Shown in pieces: positions 12,358 through 25,060 of a stretch of DNA of 64,000 nt. Both the position numbers and the translations under genes were made by a program. How positions within the stretch are numbered: the stretch's first letter is position 1; every line of letters starts with the position of its first letter. Below the pieces are notes generated by a model. The model was given only the letters and a program-made list of their open reading frames with translations, was not told the DNA's origin and did not search any database. Source of the DNA: Viola odorata (taxonomy: Eukaryota > Streptophyta > Magnoliopsida > Malpighiales > Violaceae); the NCBI GenBank assembly GCA_963691705.1, contig OY829542.1:63388427-63452426 (forward strand). Direction: 5' to 3'.

Positions 12358-15300
12358 ATGTCTTCCCCAAGCAAACGCAGGGAGATGGATTTGATGAAAC
12401 TGTAAAGATGAAATCTTTTCTTTTGTGAATTGGGTTGATGTTATTGATTTTTTTTCTATTTTGTTTTGACCTTTTCTCTTTTGATTTTTTTTTTTTGGGT
12501 GAACTATAGGATGATGAGTGATTACAAAGTCGAAATGATCAATGATGGCGTGCAAGAGTTCTATGTGGAGTTCAATGGCCCAAAAGAGAGTATGAAATTC
12601 TCTAAAACCCATTTTCTTCTTTTACTGTTTTTGTTTGATCAAGTATGGATGTCTTTTTTTCTTTTTTTCTGTGCTTAATTAATTAAACTCTCCTTCATGT
12701 TCTCTTTCTGTGTTCTTTTCAATTTCTCCTTGTGATTATTGGGTAATCTTGTTGACCTGATGGGAATATGTTGAGTTGAAGATTTGTGCTTGAAGATAGT
12801 GTAGCTAGATTACCAAATCTATGTAGTTTGGTATTAATTGAACTTGTTTTGAGCTACTTTTTGCTGTGTCTTGTAATCGATCATTTTAGCGATCTACGCA
12901 GGCTTTGATACTTGTTGTTTGTGTCATGTAGAAGTGTACTGTGTGATTGTGATTGTGATCACTTCATTGCTTTCCTCTGGATTATTGGCTCATCCTAGGC
13001 TGCAACTTTTTAATCATTAATTCTCCCTATGAGGATGAAGTGTGCACATATTTCTTATAAGAGTGCACTGGTTAAGCAACTCCTCTCTTTTTTTCATTTG
13101 GAGTGTGGCAGGTCCTTATACGGGAGGTGTGTGGAGGATAAGAGTGGAGTTGCCAGATGCTTATCCTTATAAATCTCCATCTATTGGCTTTGTTAACAAG
13201 ATCTACCACCCAAATGTAGATGAAATGTAAGCAAGTGCATGTCAATTCATCTGGTTTTGCGAGTGAAGGTAGTCTTCTAATTCAAAGTGCTTTCTAGAGC
13301 AAACACTTTAACAAAGAGTTGGTTGTTTTTAATTTTCAGGTCTGGCTCCGTATGCTTAGATGTTATCAATCAAACTTGGAGTCCCATGTTTGGTAAACTC
13401 ACTGCATTACTACTTTCTCATTTGATGATTTATATGCTATATATGGAGCCTCTAAATTTGGTTCTGTAATACATAGATTTTTCTTTAGTTGAAGTTACTT
13501 CTGATCATCAAAGATTGATCACCACACCACATTTGAATTCTTCATTTTCAAAATCTTTTCCAGATCTTGTAAACGTGTTTGAAGTGTTTCTTCCTCAGCT
13601 TCTTCTATATCCCAACCCATCAGATCCATTGAATGGAGAAGCTGCTGCACTAATGATGCGTGACAAGGCTGCTTATGAACAAAGAGTGAAAGGTAGCTAT
13701 TCTATTATATCCAGAGTTCCAGAAAAAAAGTTTAAATAGCATAAACTCCATAATTTTATGAAAAAGAGCCACTGAACATTAGACTTGCTATGTGAATTTG
13801 TGTTGTCGGTTTATGTCATTCTAATTCCACCCCACTTGCATAATGTGTTACTTTTGGGAGGTTTGGGTACTTATCTGCCATGAAGCATTGCACTTTAAGT
13901 TTTCAACCTTGAGCCTGATGGACAAAAGAAGTGATTTGAGTAGATGATAGTAATAAAAACTAAGTAGTGGATCAAATTTAGCATGTGCCACCTAAGTAGA
14001 TGATAGTAATACTTTCCTGTGTCATCAAAATGAAATCAATTTAGTTGACACCATTATATATCTTTGTTTTTCATCAGTCTTTGAAGTTGCTTTGTTATCT
14101 AAGTGTCATCCCTTTTACACCAAGAGTTATTTAAATTTCATCACTCGACTATTTTCCCTCTTTATTTATTTATTTGGTCATCTACATGATTTGTTTAGTT
14201 TTATTGGGCAAAATCTGGATACTCTGTTTCCGTCTGGTTTTTCGTGCAAGATGCCAACTTAGAATACTCATCATTATTGGTGCCTTGACTTCTTCTTGTG
14301 AGCTTTTGGGTGTCGTGGCTTAATGCATTGAAAGGGCAGTGCAAAGGTATAATGGTTTCTGATTGATGAATTGAATCATTGCTCCATTGTGGATTTCCTG
14401 TAAATTTTAGTTTAACAATTATTAAACTTAATGAAGACATTGCTATGAGAAGAGACATTGGTCATTGGTCTATGATTGCTGGAAGGCATTAAAATGGTAC
14501 TACTGTGATAGTTTGCAACCTTTAAGCTCTTGGAGGATCGAATATTAGATAAGCTGATCGTCTTGATTAGAAATTATTTTATTGGCATTTGCTTGTTGCT
14601 ATGATAAGACTGCAGCGTGGAAAGACTCTTTGGCCTCTTTGCTTCTGGTAATATATGAGATGATGTTGGTTTAGGATTTTTCTTGTTCTTTTTGAATTGG
14701 TCTAATAGGTTCCAACCCAGTACGAGTCAGGGATTCAATTTTGATTGCACTGGTTAGGTCCAAACAGTTTAACTCTCTAAACATGGAATCGCACTGCTTT
14801 AAAATTATAGCAGTACGAACAGTTTAACTGTCTGCGTACAGGAATCACACTGCTTTAGATTAGCAACATGTTCTTTAGAAGAGGAGCATTTTTTTTTCTT
14901 CCCTTGATAGTCCTTCATTTTTTCGGTGACATGTCGATTTTGTCTTTGAAGTTGATGGTAGTTTGGGGGATAAATGAATTCATTAACTAAGTTTACTGCA
15001 TCAGACTTCAACAATACACTGTAATGAATGCATGCAGCATTTGTCTAGGAGAGGAATGAAGGATTTTGTAGACGGATGGGTTTTATCTTGGATGATTGGG
15101 TTCAATATTCGGTCCGCAGGTCAAACAACTAAAAAGAGCTAGCAATTTGCATCAGTTGTGTACTTGAAGCTATATGTCCTGTTACGAACCCTGAATTATA
15201 TAGTTAGTTGTGTGCCTTTGAAGATTATTGTTAATCCAAGATTAGCTTCAACAATTATCTGTTGACCTGTTATGCCTTCCAACAGCCATCATTTTCTTTC

Positions 15301-15482
15301 AGTTTGTTGTTCTGCTGCTATTCACTGTCATCACAACTGCTCCATTTTCAGAATATTGCGAGAAATACGCAAAGCCAGAGGATATTGAGGCCAAACCAGA
15401 GGACAAATCCAGCGACGAGGAGCTGAGTGAAGATGATTATGCTTCTGAGGATGAGCAAATTGCTGGAAAAGATTTTCCTTGA
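12358..15482 (+). CDS. UBC5-like: Ubiquitin-conjugating enzyme E2, UBC4/5/6-like, copy 2
   Basis: Same six-exon structure as copy 1: 12358-12401, 12510-12589, 13112-13226, 13340-13392, 13564-13692 and 15352-15482. All introns are GT-AG and the total is 552 nt for 183 aa. It carries the E2 fold features: N-terminal [12 protein letters not shown] at residues 74-76, active-site Cys85 in GSVCLDV, the [13 protein letters not shown] block, and an acidic Glu/Asp-rich tail (residues 150-176). It agrees with the usual family residues where copy 1 deviates, so this is probably the functional, ancestral-type copy. Introns and about 500 bp upstream are nearly identical to copy 1, so the duplication is fairly recent. 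The leader holds an (AGAAAA)n run just before the ATG. The protein conjugates ubiquitin to substrates with an E3; the partners cannot be read from the sequence. Confidence 0.92.
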
Positions 15483-15923
15483 ATAGCATGTATGCATGTC
15501 TTCTGTTTGTGTGTCTGTACATGATATTAAGCTCGTGAAAAATAGAACCCGCATCGCAACACAACTGAAAAGGCTTATGGAAAAAATCCTAGCCCTTGTC
15601 TTTATTTCCATGGATGTTGTGTACATTATTAGAATCTGGATTGATGTTTCATATACTCATCTACTGTTGGGACTAGATTTATGTGCCATCGTTCTCTTCT
15701 TTGCATCTACACGCACGCACGATGCTTATCTTGTCGCGAGTCATTGACTTATTCGAGCATGTGGAATTGATAATGTAGTGCAGAACTCCGGTCTCCTATT
15801 GAGATGTAGAATGAGCAAATGCATCTGCCAATGTTGAACACTTCACATTTCAATGACAAGTTATCCTCGACCTTTTTTAAAAGTAAAGAAGTTGTAAATA
15901 ATTTACAGATGCAGCAGCAAACT

Positions 15924-15995
15924 GCCCCTATAGCTCAGTGGTAGAGCGTCAGTCTTGTAAACTGAAGGTCTGTAGTTCGATCCTGCATGGGGGCA
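15924..15995 (+). tRNA. tRNA-Thr (anticodon UGU)
   Basis: A complete cloverleaf can be drawn. The acceptor stem is GCCCCTA with TGGGGGC and discriminator A, with one T-G wobble pair. The D arm is GCTC-loop-GAGC. The anticodon stem TCAGT/ACTGA has the loop CTTGTAA, giving anticodon TGT. The T arm carries the conserved TTCGATC loop. A run of five T directly follows (15996-16000), the normal RNA polymerase III terminator. The internal A and B boxes fit the consensus. No intron. It lies beyond the duplicated UBC segment and has no counterpart after copy 1. Confidence 0.93.
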
Positions 15996-17201
15996 TTTTT
16001 ATTTTCTGCCTATTTTCTTTTTTCTGAAATCTGGAACTCAATTTTTTTTCCAGATTTTTTACAATATTTTTATGTTTTTTACCTGAAATTGATTCATTTT
16101 ATGGGAACAGTGTTTTTCATGAGAAAGAAGAAGCCATACCCAGAAAAGGAGACGGTACTAATTACATACAGAAAACCACTGACAATGGCGCAGATTTTAG
16201 TACAATGCCAGGCTAACAGCTTACCACTTTTCTTACCACCACCTAGTCCTGTTGTCCTAGTTCGTTAAATAAAAGAGGAGAAGAAAGAGAAAAGAGTACC
16301 AAAACGACAAGCATGCATCATCACCACTATCCCCACAATCAAAAAAAAAAAAAGTCAGATCATCAGCTTTACTACTACTCCACTCTCCATTCTTAAAAAC
16401 TCCATACTCCATAGTACTACAGTAGTACCACTACTACTGCAATTTTTGCAGCTCACAGTCTGAGAAGAACAGTACTATTACACCCATACCCACTCAAAAG
16501 ACTGTAACAATAGCAAAAACAAAACTTTTTCTTCTTCCATTCCCACTACTTCCACTGCTACCTACTGCTACTGTTACTCCACTGCTAGATTTGCCTCAGA
16601 CCACACCCTTATGTCACATGTGGATATGTGGTGTGCAAACTTATTGTCATTGCTTACATTTTTCTCACATTTCCTTCTTGATAATGGGTCGCTTGCTGCC
16701 CATTCTTATTATTTTCCCTCTTTTAGGCTGCAGGCTGCAGGCTGCCATGCCCTATCAGAAGTTTTGTATCAGTTCAGCTACTGTAGTCCCAGATTCAACT
16801 GATGAGTCTTTCTTTATGGTCTCTCTGGGTATCCTCTCCACCTTTACATGCAGGAGACTAATCTCGTGAACATGAGACTCGAGTTAAAAGTGGACAAGTC
16901 TCTTAACACTCGACCCGAACCAATGTCGATAACTGATGAGTCTTTTCAGTATGCAAGAATATCCATCAAGCAGTATGAGTACAAACTCAAATTTTCAGAA
17001 AGTGTAGAAGCAGTAATAGCAAAGTTGAGACAAGGCAGAAATGGTAGTATATATTTATGACGGGAAGACATACTTTTGTAATAAAATAATGCAATCAAGG
17101 ACATATCATTTAGGAGTTAGAATGGTATAAGAATTCCTAGTTTTATTTGAGATTTTGTGTATAACTCTAATGTTAAAGTTTGCTTACAAGGAATATATGG
17201 T
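15996..17201. other. Intergenic sequence between the tRNA and the TIR-type gene
   Basis: Contains CT/CA-rich low-complexity stretches (about 16300-16600) and short ORFs without recognisable domains. The last part (before 17202) probably holds the 3' UTR of the minus-strand gene that follows. No RNA gene or element end could be supported. Confidence 0.5.
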
Positions 17202-20195
17202 CTATGGTGAAGTGTGAATTTGAACATTGGCAAGAAGCTTGGTAAGTTTTCTAAGAGTTTCGCGAGCAGATACCGTATCTGGATGATTGTCACCACAAAT
17301 TGAAGTTCTAATAAAAATGGCTTTCCTTATTAGATCATCTCCTATGTCGAACTGTCCCCCTCTCAGCATTAACTTTGCTCTCGTCTCCAACACAGTCGCC
17401 CTTGACAATGCCAACTCCTGCCACAGGAATGGATTCAGTTGAGCATTGGTCTGGACCGGCCTCCAGCATAATGACTTATCTGCCCACTTCTCAACTGGTT
17501 TAACAAATGCTTGGTCCGTTGCTTCCAAGACATTGGTACATAGCCGAAGGAGTTCCAGAGCAGCATTGCACCGGGAGAAGGTAATGAATGTCCGAATTGC
17601 TAGAGGCAGAACTACTCCTTTAACGAGGTACAATAACTCCGTCACCTTGAGCTCAACACCTTTCGAGTCATTTCCAAATCCAAATAGCAAAAAGCATGAT
17701 GCCCATATGTGCTCCGAATGATGGAATATGGACCCCCGAGTGATGACAGCTTGAACCGTGGCTTGCGCAACTCCTGCATTTCCTCTTGTCCTTGCATAAA
17801 ACTTGATGAGTTCATTGACATATAGATACCCTGGCTTTGTACTACTTCTAGCAATATTGAATCTCAACAACATAGAAGAAGCTTCTGTTTCTGATCGTTT
17901 GTTGTATGAAGAGGTCAGACCACAACTCAAAGAGCGCAACAACTTTCTCCACAGCTTTTTTCCCCTATGCTTCTCAGGTATCTTGTTTGCAGCTACCGCT
18001 AGTAGAGGAATTGGAATTGCTGCTGGTGCAAACCAGCCACTAGCCTGGACCATCCTGGTTGCCAAGCTCCTAGGTCCATCTGCATGATCGAATATTGAGA
18101 AACAAACCTCAAGGAGTTGCAAGAGGAAATTATTTTTCCTCAATGGATGAGCTTCCCTACAACTCCATGATATTTCCCTCAAGGGCATTCTATTTATGGT
18201 GTCCAACAATCTGCTGGGATTAATAGGAAGCTCGGATAAAATCGCTCCCACTATTGCAAGGCCCAATGTTAACCTTCCTACTTTCTCCTCAATGATCCTA
18301 AGGGAATCAATCTCTGCAATTGAGTAGTCTTTTACACTTCCCAGCATTAGACACATTGCCTCAACCTCAGATAAGTAAGAGACCTTGAAAGGTTCCAAAT
18401 TCAATACGCGCGGTAGGCGTGTGGATATTATAATGTGGGTCTCTCCACCGAAACGAGGAAGAAGATCCATTACAAGTTTGTTATCCCACCAATCCTTTTC
18501 ACTTTCCAAGTTATCAATCACAACCAAGAAAGGTATGTTTCTCATGAGCTCTTTGCGAACTCTAGAAACGGCTTCCTCTTCTTGCTCTTCAAAACTTCTT
18601 ATCCTGCTTTTCTCAGTGCAGCTCTCAACACCCACATCAACTTCTAGAAATGGCCAAAGGTTCAGATAATTCTGCCTAATGTACCGGCTTTCCCCTCCAA
18701 TCCATAGAACCATCTTATACCTCTGATGATATCTGTAGGCGAATTCAAGAAGAAGTTCTGTCTTGCCAATTCCTGACTCACCTGACAAACACGCAATCCC
18801 CTTCCCATACAAAATCTTTGTCGATCGTTTTCTCTTAGCATAACGTCCACTACTTTTGGGCCTCACTGGATGCTGCCTTAGTGAAAATTCACTGCTTTGC
18901 ATCTCTATTTCCTTTTCTGATTCCTTCCATACCACCGGTTCTTTACCTTTCTTGCTGCCTTTATGCCCTTGCCGATCCCTTCGTTTTTCCTCTGCTGAGC
19001 TGCTTTTACTCCATCCAATTGTAAAATTCTTTCTCCTGGGTCTAGCCTTCAGCTCAAAATAGTCTCTTCCTGAATCTCCACTAACATCACCAAAAAGTAT
19101 AAATTCTAGCTCAGACAATTCCTTCTTCCTGCCAATGAAGTTCTCATTCCGAGGGAAAGGGAACTCTTCTTTCTCCACCTTATCTCTCCACTTTGTCAAC
19201 CGATCGGCAACACTTCTCCTTCCTAACCTTGATGCCAGAAGAGTGACAGCCTTCAATATGCAGTCTCTCCAGTTACCCTCCTGAGCTTCCAGTTTCCGTT
19301 CACCAACTCGAGAAATGCCATTAACAGCTTCCTTCCACTCCTGCTCTATCCCACCATACAAAAGCCATAGCTCACCTCCATGTTTTTCCCAGAGCTCTCC
19401 CCTCTTCTCAACTATATCCCGGACAAGGCAGTCATCTGGCCCCAAGTCAAAGAAAACTGGGACCAGATTCTTCTTACTTGCAAAATATCGCAGCTCCTCG
19501 ATGGTATATGGGTTCCTGAAGGACTTCCTTGTTAAGATTACAATGCCAAAGGAGGAAATAGCCATTGCCTTCTCTACGAGTCCATGCTTGCGAGAGTTTC
19601 TACACCGAGCTCTGTCTGAAACAAAACAGCTTATTCCCTGAACTTCCAACTCAGCGCGCAGCCAATTAGCAAATCTAAGCAAAGAAGGTTTGCGACCATG
19701 CAAACCTACGTAGGCATCACAGCTCCTTATTCTGTGAGAGGAAACCGAAACTGGGGCATATGATGTTCCACGGCCGCCCCCCTGCTTTCTGTGATTTTCC
19801 CTGACCCCAGAATCCCCGTTATCAAGACCATATGAGTAGCAATATGGGGTGCTACTAGAAATGGCAGTTGAAGACAAAATGCGATCGAACCTCTGAAAAT
19901 CATTTGTAAATCCAGGAATTGGATCCCTCGACATGTTTGACAAGACATCTCTTGCCTTCGCCAGAGATTCAGGGTCAGGAATTCCTGAACTGGAGCTATG
20001 AGGATCACCACTTAAATGAATGCTGTCACATTGTGCATCAGACCTTGTTGATTCGGATGTTTGACATGTTGGTGACCTTGGAGAGAAGAATGGTGACTGA
20101 TTAGCTGAAAAGAATGCAGAAGACGACGATGACATGTTCCTTGAAGTAGTAATTGGTAAGGACCCATATCTTGAGCTATCCTCTCGGAGATCCAT
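17202..20195 (-). CDS. TIR-like/P-loop NTPase/TPR-like protein (TNP type)
   Basis: A 997-aa protein in one coding exon. A low-complexity Ser-rich N-terminus (residues 1-155) precedes a TIR-like domain (about 158-250; FGIVILTRKSF core, then Glu233/Glu234 in a TIEELRYF helix at the position of the catalytic TIR glutamate). A basic linker leads to a P-loop at 472-479 (GESGIGKT), a Walker B-like FLVVIDN (555-562), an STRLP motif (591-595) and a GLA motif (about 645-648). The C-terminus (about 930-990) has a TPR-like helical repeat ending in a CGDNHPDTV block. There are no leucine-rich repeats and I see no MHD motif. This architecture matches the conserved plant TNP family (annotated as disease-resistance-like, TIR-NBS class), which is distinct from classical NLR receptors. 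TIR domains of this type can be NADases; activity here is inferred. The start is the first Met of the long frame; the leader upstream appears spliced. Confidence 0.85.
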   Translation of the reverse strand: MDLREDSSRYGSLPITTSRNMSSSSSAFFSANQSPFFSPRSPTCQTSESTRSDAQCDSIHLSGDPHSSSSGIPDPESLAKARDVLSNMSRDPIPGFTNDFQRFDRILSSTAISSSTPYCYSYGLDNGDSGVRENHRKQGGGRGTSYAPVSVSSHRIRSCDAYVGLHGRKPSLLRFANWLRAELEVQGISCFVSDRARCRNSRKHGLVEKAMAISSFGIVILTRKSFRNPYTIEELRYFASKKNLVPVFFDLGPDDCLVRDIVEKRGELWEKHGGELWLLYGGIEQEWKEAVNGISRVGERKLEAQEGNWRDCILKAVTLLASRLGRRSVADRLTKWRDKVEKEEFPFPRNENFIGRKKELSELEFILFGDVSGDSGRDYFELKARPRRKNFTIGWSKSSSAEEKRRDRQGHKGSKKGKEPVVWKESEKEIEMQSSEFSLRQHPVRPKSSGRYAKRKRSTKILYGKGIACLSGESGIGKTELLLEFAYRYHQRYKMVLWIGGESRYIRQNYLNLWPFLEVDVGVESCTEKSRIRSFEEQEEEAVSRVRKELMRNIPFLVVIDNLESEKDWWDNKLVMDLLPRFGGETHIIISTRLPRVLNLEPFKVSYLSEVEAMCLMLGSVKDYSIAEIDSLRIIEEKVGRLTLGLAIVGAILSELPINPSRLLDTINRMPLREISWSCREAHPLRKNNFLLQLLEVCFSIFDHADGPRSLATRMVQASGWFAPAAIPIPLLAVAANKIPEKHRGKKLWRKLLRSLSCGLTSSYNKRSETEASSMLLRFNIARSSTKPGYLYVNELIKFYARTRGNAGVAQATVQAVITRGSIFHHSEHIWASCFLLFGFGNDSKGVELKVTELLYLVKGVVLPLAIRTFITFSRCNAALELLRLCTNVLEATDQAFVKPVEKWADKSLCWRPVQTNAQLNPFLWQELALSRATVLETRAKLMLRGGQFDIGDDLIRKAIFIRTSICGDNHPDTVSARETLRKLTKLLANVQIHTSP

Positions 20196-21960
20196 AACAA
20201 TAAAATCTACTGATTCAGAGGATGCTAAATCTCATGCATGCTCTCTAAAAATAAGCAGCAATGCTGAAAAAGAAGAGAATGGCTTTGGTCAGGGAAACAA
20301 ACCCCAATATGGAACACATCCGGAAAAAAATATGTTAAAGTTGAATGCTTATCGAAACAGAAATGTTCCGCCTCTTAATGGCAGAATGCAGATCGTAATT
20401 TTAAACTTCATAAGCCAGAAGCCATGAGAGCAATATTATGTAACTTCAAATGGTAAAATACATTATGTAACTTCATATTGTATATTAGGTAGCTCCATAC
20501 AGATATTTTGTAGCTTGAATACCCACCAATATAGAGAAAAAAAGACACAGGACAGAAGTTCACCAAAAAAAGGGCAAACCATACAGGAGGAGGAAGGCAA
20601 AATATTACCAGAAAATGCAGAAGACAAAATAAATTTACTGTTCAATAAAATGCCATGGCTTTAGGTGGTAGAACTAAAGAAATGAAAACAATGCATATAC
20701 CACAGTGAAACATCAAGTGCAGAATGAGAGTAATATTTGCAAAGCGGGAAATTCAGTAATATGCACAAATTGCAGTAAAAGGTACAATGATTGGAAATTC
20801 AAAAACTAAAACAGTAACAAACAAGTAAAGGGCTATGAAAGTTCAGAAAATGTATGTCTCCAAGCAATCCAAAGAAGCCATAGACATAAAAGAACAATCA
20901 GAACAAGACCCTTAAATTGGAACAAAAAGAAGCTATAAAAGAAATGAATAATGCTTGAACAACCTGAGAATTCTAGATCCAAATTAACCATCCAAAGATA
21001 CCTCAAGTAAAGACAGCTCCTCTGATTTGAATAAGATAAAATAACATTAAAATGGCCATTCAGATCTGAGAACTTACTTTACTTGGCTTCAAATCTTGAA
21101 TTTAGTATTTTTGGCCTTAAAGCCAAGCGACCCAGCTGGAAAAAGAAGAAGAAGAACAGAATGCTAAGCCCTAGAGGATTCAAACTTCAAGAAAACTTGA
21201 TAGCCACCACTTGAGTTCTAGTCAGTGTGTAAGCAAAGCAGTACACCGAACTTAAACCAACCTGCAAAAGAGGAGACAACATATATACAATTACCACAAA
21301 GCACATATAAAAAGACAACTCAAAGATGATTTCAATCACATAGATAGAGAAAGTGGTGACAGTGAGTGATAGAGAAACCAACCCATCTGTATTCTCTTTC
21401 TACGTCTCACAATGCAAAACTGAAAGTGAATAATTTTTACTACTACCATTTAGAGATAGATTGCATCTTGATAGAGACACACACAAGTTTTAAAGAAAAA
21501 AGATTCCTGGTTAAAAACCCATATATATAAGAATTCACTTACCATTTCAGTGAAAAAAAGGGGAAAGGAGACTCCATCTAAAACTAGACCAGCAGCAAGA
21601 CCCTTAAAGCCGTTTTTTTTCACTCAAACAAACAGAGGAGAAAAAAGAAGAAGAAGAAGAAAACACTCAAAAGACTCAGTCTTTACTATTGACTTACTAA
21701 AAAGACAGCATCTTTACCTCTTAAGGATTATTACCATTCCTTTTCTCTCTATCTACAGAAACTAGAAAGTTGCTTGCTTTCTCTTGTTGGTTGTCTGATA
21801 AAAAAGGATGATGGGAAATGGGGTGCAAAGAACAGAAGCACTGTTGAAGAAGAGAGAGAGAAAAGAAATGGGTCCCTCCCAATGAAAGAGATCTAAGCAA
21901 AGGGCTGGGGTTCTGTAGTAGGCTCCACGGATAGACTGAGAGACAGAGTCATTCACTCTT
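20196..21960 (-). promoter_or_regulatory. Probable 5' leader with intron, and promoter, of the TIR-type gene
   Basis: Reading the minus strand, a donor (ATG then GTAAGTGAATTC) lies at 21542 and an acceptor (CCTCTTTTGCAG then GTTGG) at 21262, which would give a 281-bp intron in the 5' UTR. A polypurine/polypyrimidine-rich stretch (GAAGAAGAAG) at about 21640-21660 is typical of plant leaders. The transcription start is not determinable from sequence alone. Confidence 0.4.
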
Positions 21961-24640
21961 CCTTCTTTTCTTTCTCTTTTTTTTCAGTTTTTTTCAGAAG
22001 TTCTTGTGCTGGGTGTTGTTTAAGGTTTTCTACTCTCCTTCTCTTGCTTGGCATATACTACTATCAAAGAAAATGGGGAAAAAACGCTTCTTTTATTCTT
22101 TTGTTCTAGTATTGGTGAGTAGTGGTATAGAATTATAAATAAATAAAAAAGGAAATCAAACCATAATTAATGGATATTTTTAGGTTTCAAGAAGTTTTTA
22201 ACATTATTAATACACATACTTTGATTTGGAATGTAGAGCATAAATTGCGAAATTAATGGATGGATGGATGGGAGGATGGGAAAGAAAAAGAGAGTGATAA
22301 GTGCATAATAATTGCTCTCTTTGAAACCAGCTAACACTCTTTTTTTTTTTTACCCAAGTAGTACTTCTCTTCTCCATGCACTTTTTGCTTAAAGAATTAA
22401 GAAACAAATTGGTAGAAATAAATAAGTATAGTTGCAATGTGGCAGCCAATGGTCATGATTGCTGCATACCCAATAATTTTATGACAATTTGCTTACTTCA
22501 AAACCATTACTAGTAACTAACCTTTTAAATTATTGTACTTTTGTTTTACATGAATCTAAGGAAAATTACAAAGTGACATTAATGTTTTATTTTAGCTTGT
22601 GTAGTTGAATATTCCAGTTTGTTGTCTATGTAACTTGTGTGGATAAAGTGTTAGAAGAATAAGAAAAATTATGTGGAGAAAATCATTTTCTTTTAGATTT
22701 GATAATATTTGAATAAGATTAATATGAGTTTAAAAAAGAAAAATACTCGTGGAGATCAGGAAAAAAAATCTATCATTTTTTATGATTTTAAAGAAAAAAA
22801 CAAAAAAAAAACACTATATATCTCCATCAATTTAATGTCAATTATTATTTTTGGTTAAAATTATTCGGTAATTCGATCACTGCATTAATTGCCGATTATT
22901 CCGTACTCTAATCGGGTAAGATCTCACAAGGAGGTAAAAAAAATTCTTTACCTTCCTTCTTAATAAACACATATACTCTAAATCTAATTAAGGACAATTA
23001 CATTAGAAATTAAAATCTAAAGAATAAAATTTATATAAATTTTGGTTTCTTAATCTTTCAATCTCATTATTTTTTTATTATCTTTCATGCCATGAAATCA
23101 TTTTTTTTATTGGTAGTAAAACCTAAGACCAGAAAACTTGCATTAATCAGTACTAATATTTATTACTTTGCAATTCATATCTTACCTTATAAATCCAATC
23201 AATTCTAGCAATATATTGAGTATTAGTGGTAGAGATTTAACATGAGAATTGTTTCCACCAAAGAAGAATCATATGATGCATCATGCAATAAGATAATAAC
23301 ATCTCTATCCTCCAAAGGACTGCTTGGTTTGACTTAAATGGATTGCCTCTTTCAAAGTCAGTCCAAGACACTCTTTCGATGCTCACTATTAGCACCACAT
23401 GGATACATGTGCAGTCACAGCAAATAGATGGCTGTGATTCATTCATGCACTTACATCTTCTATCCATCAATGGTCTAGATTCCACCACTTGTCGTTCATG
23501 GGTGTCTAGTCTACTATCCTGAGTTTGATCTATCACCTCCATTACATTGATTGACATGGTTGTCTACTTTCAAGCAGCATATCCAATATCACCTAACCAT
23601 TTATTTTTCAAAATCATTTTATTTTCTTCTTATTATTATAATAAAATAATAAATATTCGATAATTTACAACAAAAATACTGCTTCACTTTTATGCAATGC
23701 TAATCCTTTAATAAACCCTAGCTAGATGAAGTGCAGCCAAAGCAAGCAAATTAAGCAAACCTAAGAATCCAACTGGAAAGTGATCAGCGCTGCAGACTGC
23801 AATATTTACTCATAATTAGGCCCATAAGCAGGAAGCTGCCTAAACTAATTTTTTAATCTTAGCACAACACAGCATTATAATTTAAATGCCTAAGCGTAGG
23901 TGGCTTGCCTTAATCCTTTGTTTAGGCACATGTGCACATGAGAGCAACTTTTTGGTTTACACATGAAAATGAAATACGAGTTGTTCTAGCTACTAGCTAG
24001 GTGCGAGAGACCAATTTTCAAATATTGTTTAACATTTTATGCTTAGTTTGATTCTTTTATTATTTTGAAAAATATCACACGTGAAAAAATTATATGTTAG
24101 GAGCATTTTACCTTTTGATAGATCAACCTGATGCGAATAAAATTCATCTATTAAACGAACGAGTTTTGACCTTGAAATCGAGTTTTAATAAATTTTAAAC
24201 ACAACCTACCTAATTTATATTTATATGAGTTAATCATCCAACATTTATTTTACTGTTATAATCCTAGTTTTTCTTTTCTTACATCCAGTGACTTAAAGAT
24301 GCTGGAATCAATCATACTGTTTCCCCATATGGTCAGCTACAACGGCATTATGCAGGCCTAAACAGTGGTCAAATGTAATTAAAAAAATTATACGGCTTGT
24401 CCTTGACCAACAAAAGACTCTAATTAGAAGTCTCATTGCAACAAATCTTACTCGTCATCTAATGTGTTGATTAAATTATTAGATAATACGTTTTGATAAA
24501 AAAAAAAAAAATTATTTGATTTTCTATCGGTTATTTTCCGATAAGAAATGTAAAATATAGTATAGGACTTGGGTGGGTGCCTCAATGGAAGTCCAAAAGC
24601 ATACCTTGATAAAACGGGCTGGGCTTTGGGTCAATTGTTT
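21961..24640. other. AT-rich intergenic sequence
   Basis: Divergent upstream DNA of the minus-strand TIR gene and the plus-strand aminopeptidase. No gene or complete element was recognised; scattered poly(A) tracts and short ORFs only. Confidence 0.5.
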
Positions 24641-25060
24641 GGAATTCATTGCAGTGCAAACCCGTTTATAGCCCAATTTTGAATGTATTTTTCTTCTCTC
24701 TTCTTAAGGAGAATTGTAAGTTTACTAATTTTCGGAAGTTTGATAATATAGAGAAATTACCTGCAAGTCGCAACAAAGATAAAAACAACAACGAAACCAA
24801 ACAAGAAGGGAACGAACAGAAAAATGACCGAACCAAACCCCAAAAATCAGAGCAAAAGCCCGAAAAGACAAAAGAGAGGAGCGGAACCTTCCCAAAATAA
24901 GTCGTTGTCGGATCCGATTCACGACTCGATATAGAAAGGCTACGACGGGTGAGTGAACCACAAAAAAACAAGAAAACAGAACATAACCGAGCTTCCCTGA
25001 TCTCCAAATCATCGGGGTTTATCTTTATTGTTTTCATCAGAGGTTTTGTTTAGTTTTAGG

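Noticed and set aside
17446..20104. Multiple plus- and minus-strand ORFs within the TIR-type gene
   Set aside because: Shadow frames of the 997-aa coding region.
23237..23557. 106-codon minus-strand ORF with clustered cysteines
   Set aside because: The cysteine spacing does not fit any zinc-finger pattern I know, and there is no flanking exon, promoter or repeat context to support a gene.
24666..25037. 123-codon minus-strand ORF upstream of the aminopeptidase
   Set aside because: Phe/Ser/Leu-rich complement of an A-rich region that is probably the native 5' leader and promoter of the aminopeptidase; no recognisable domain.
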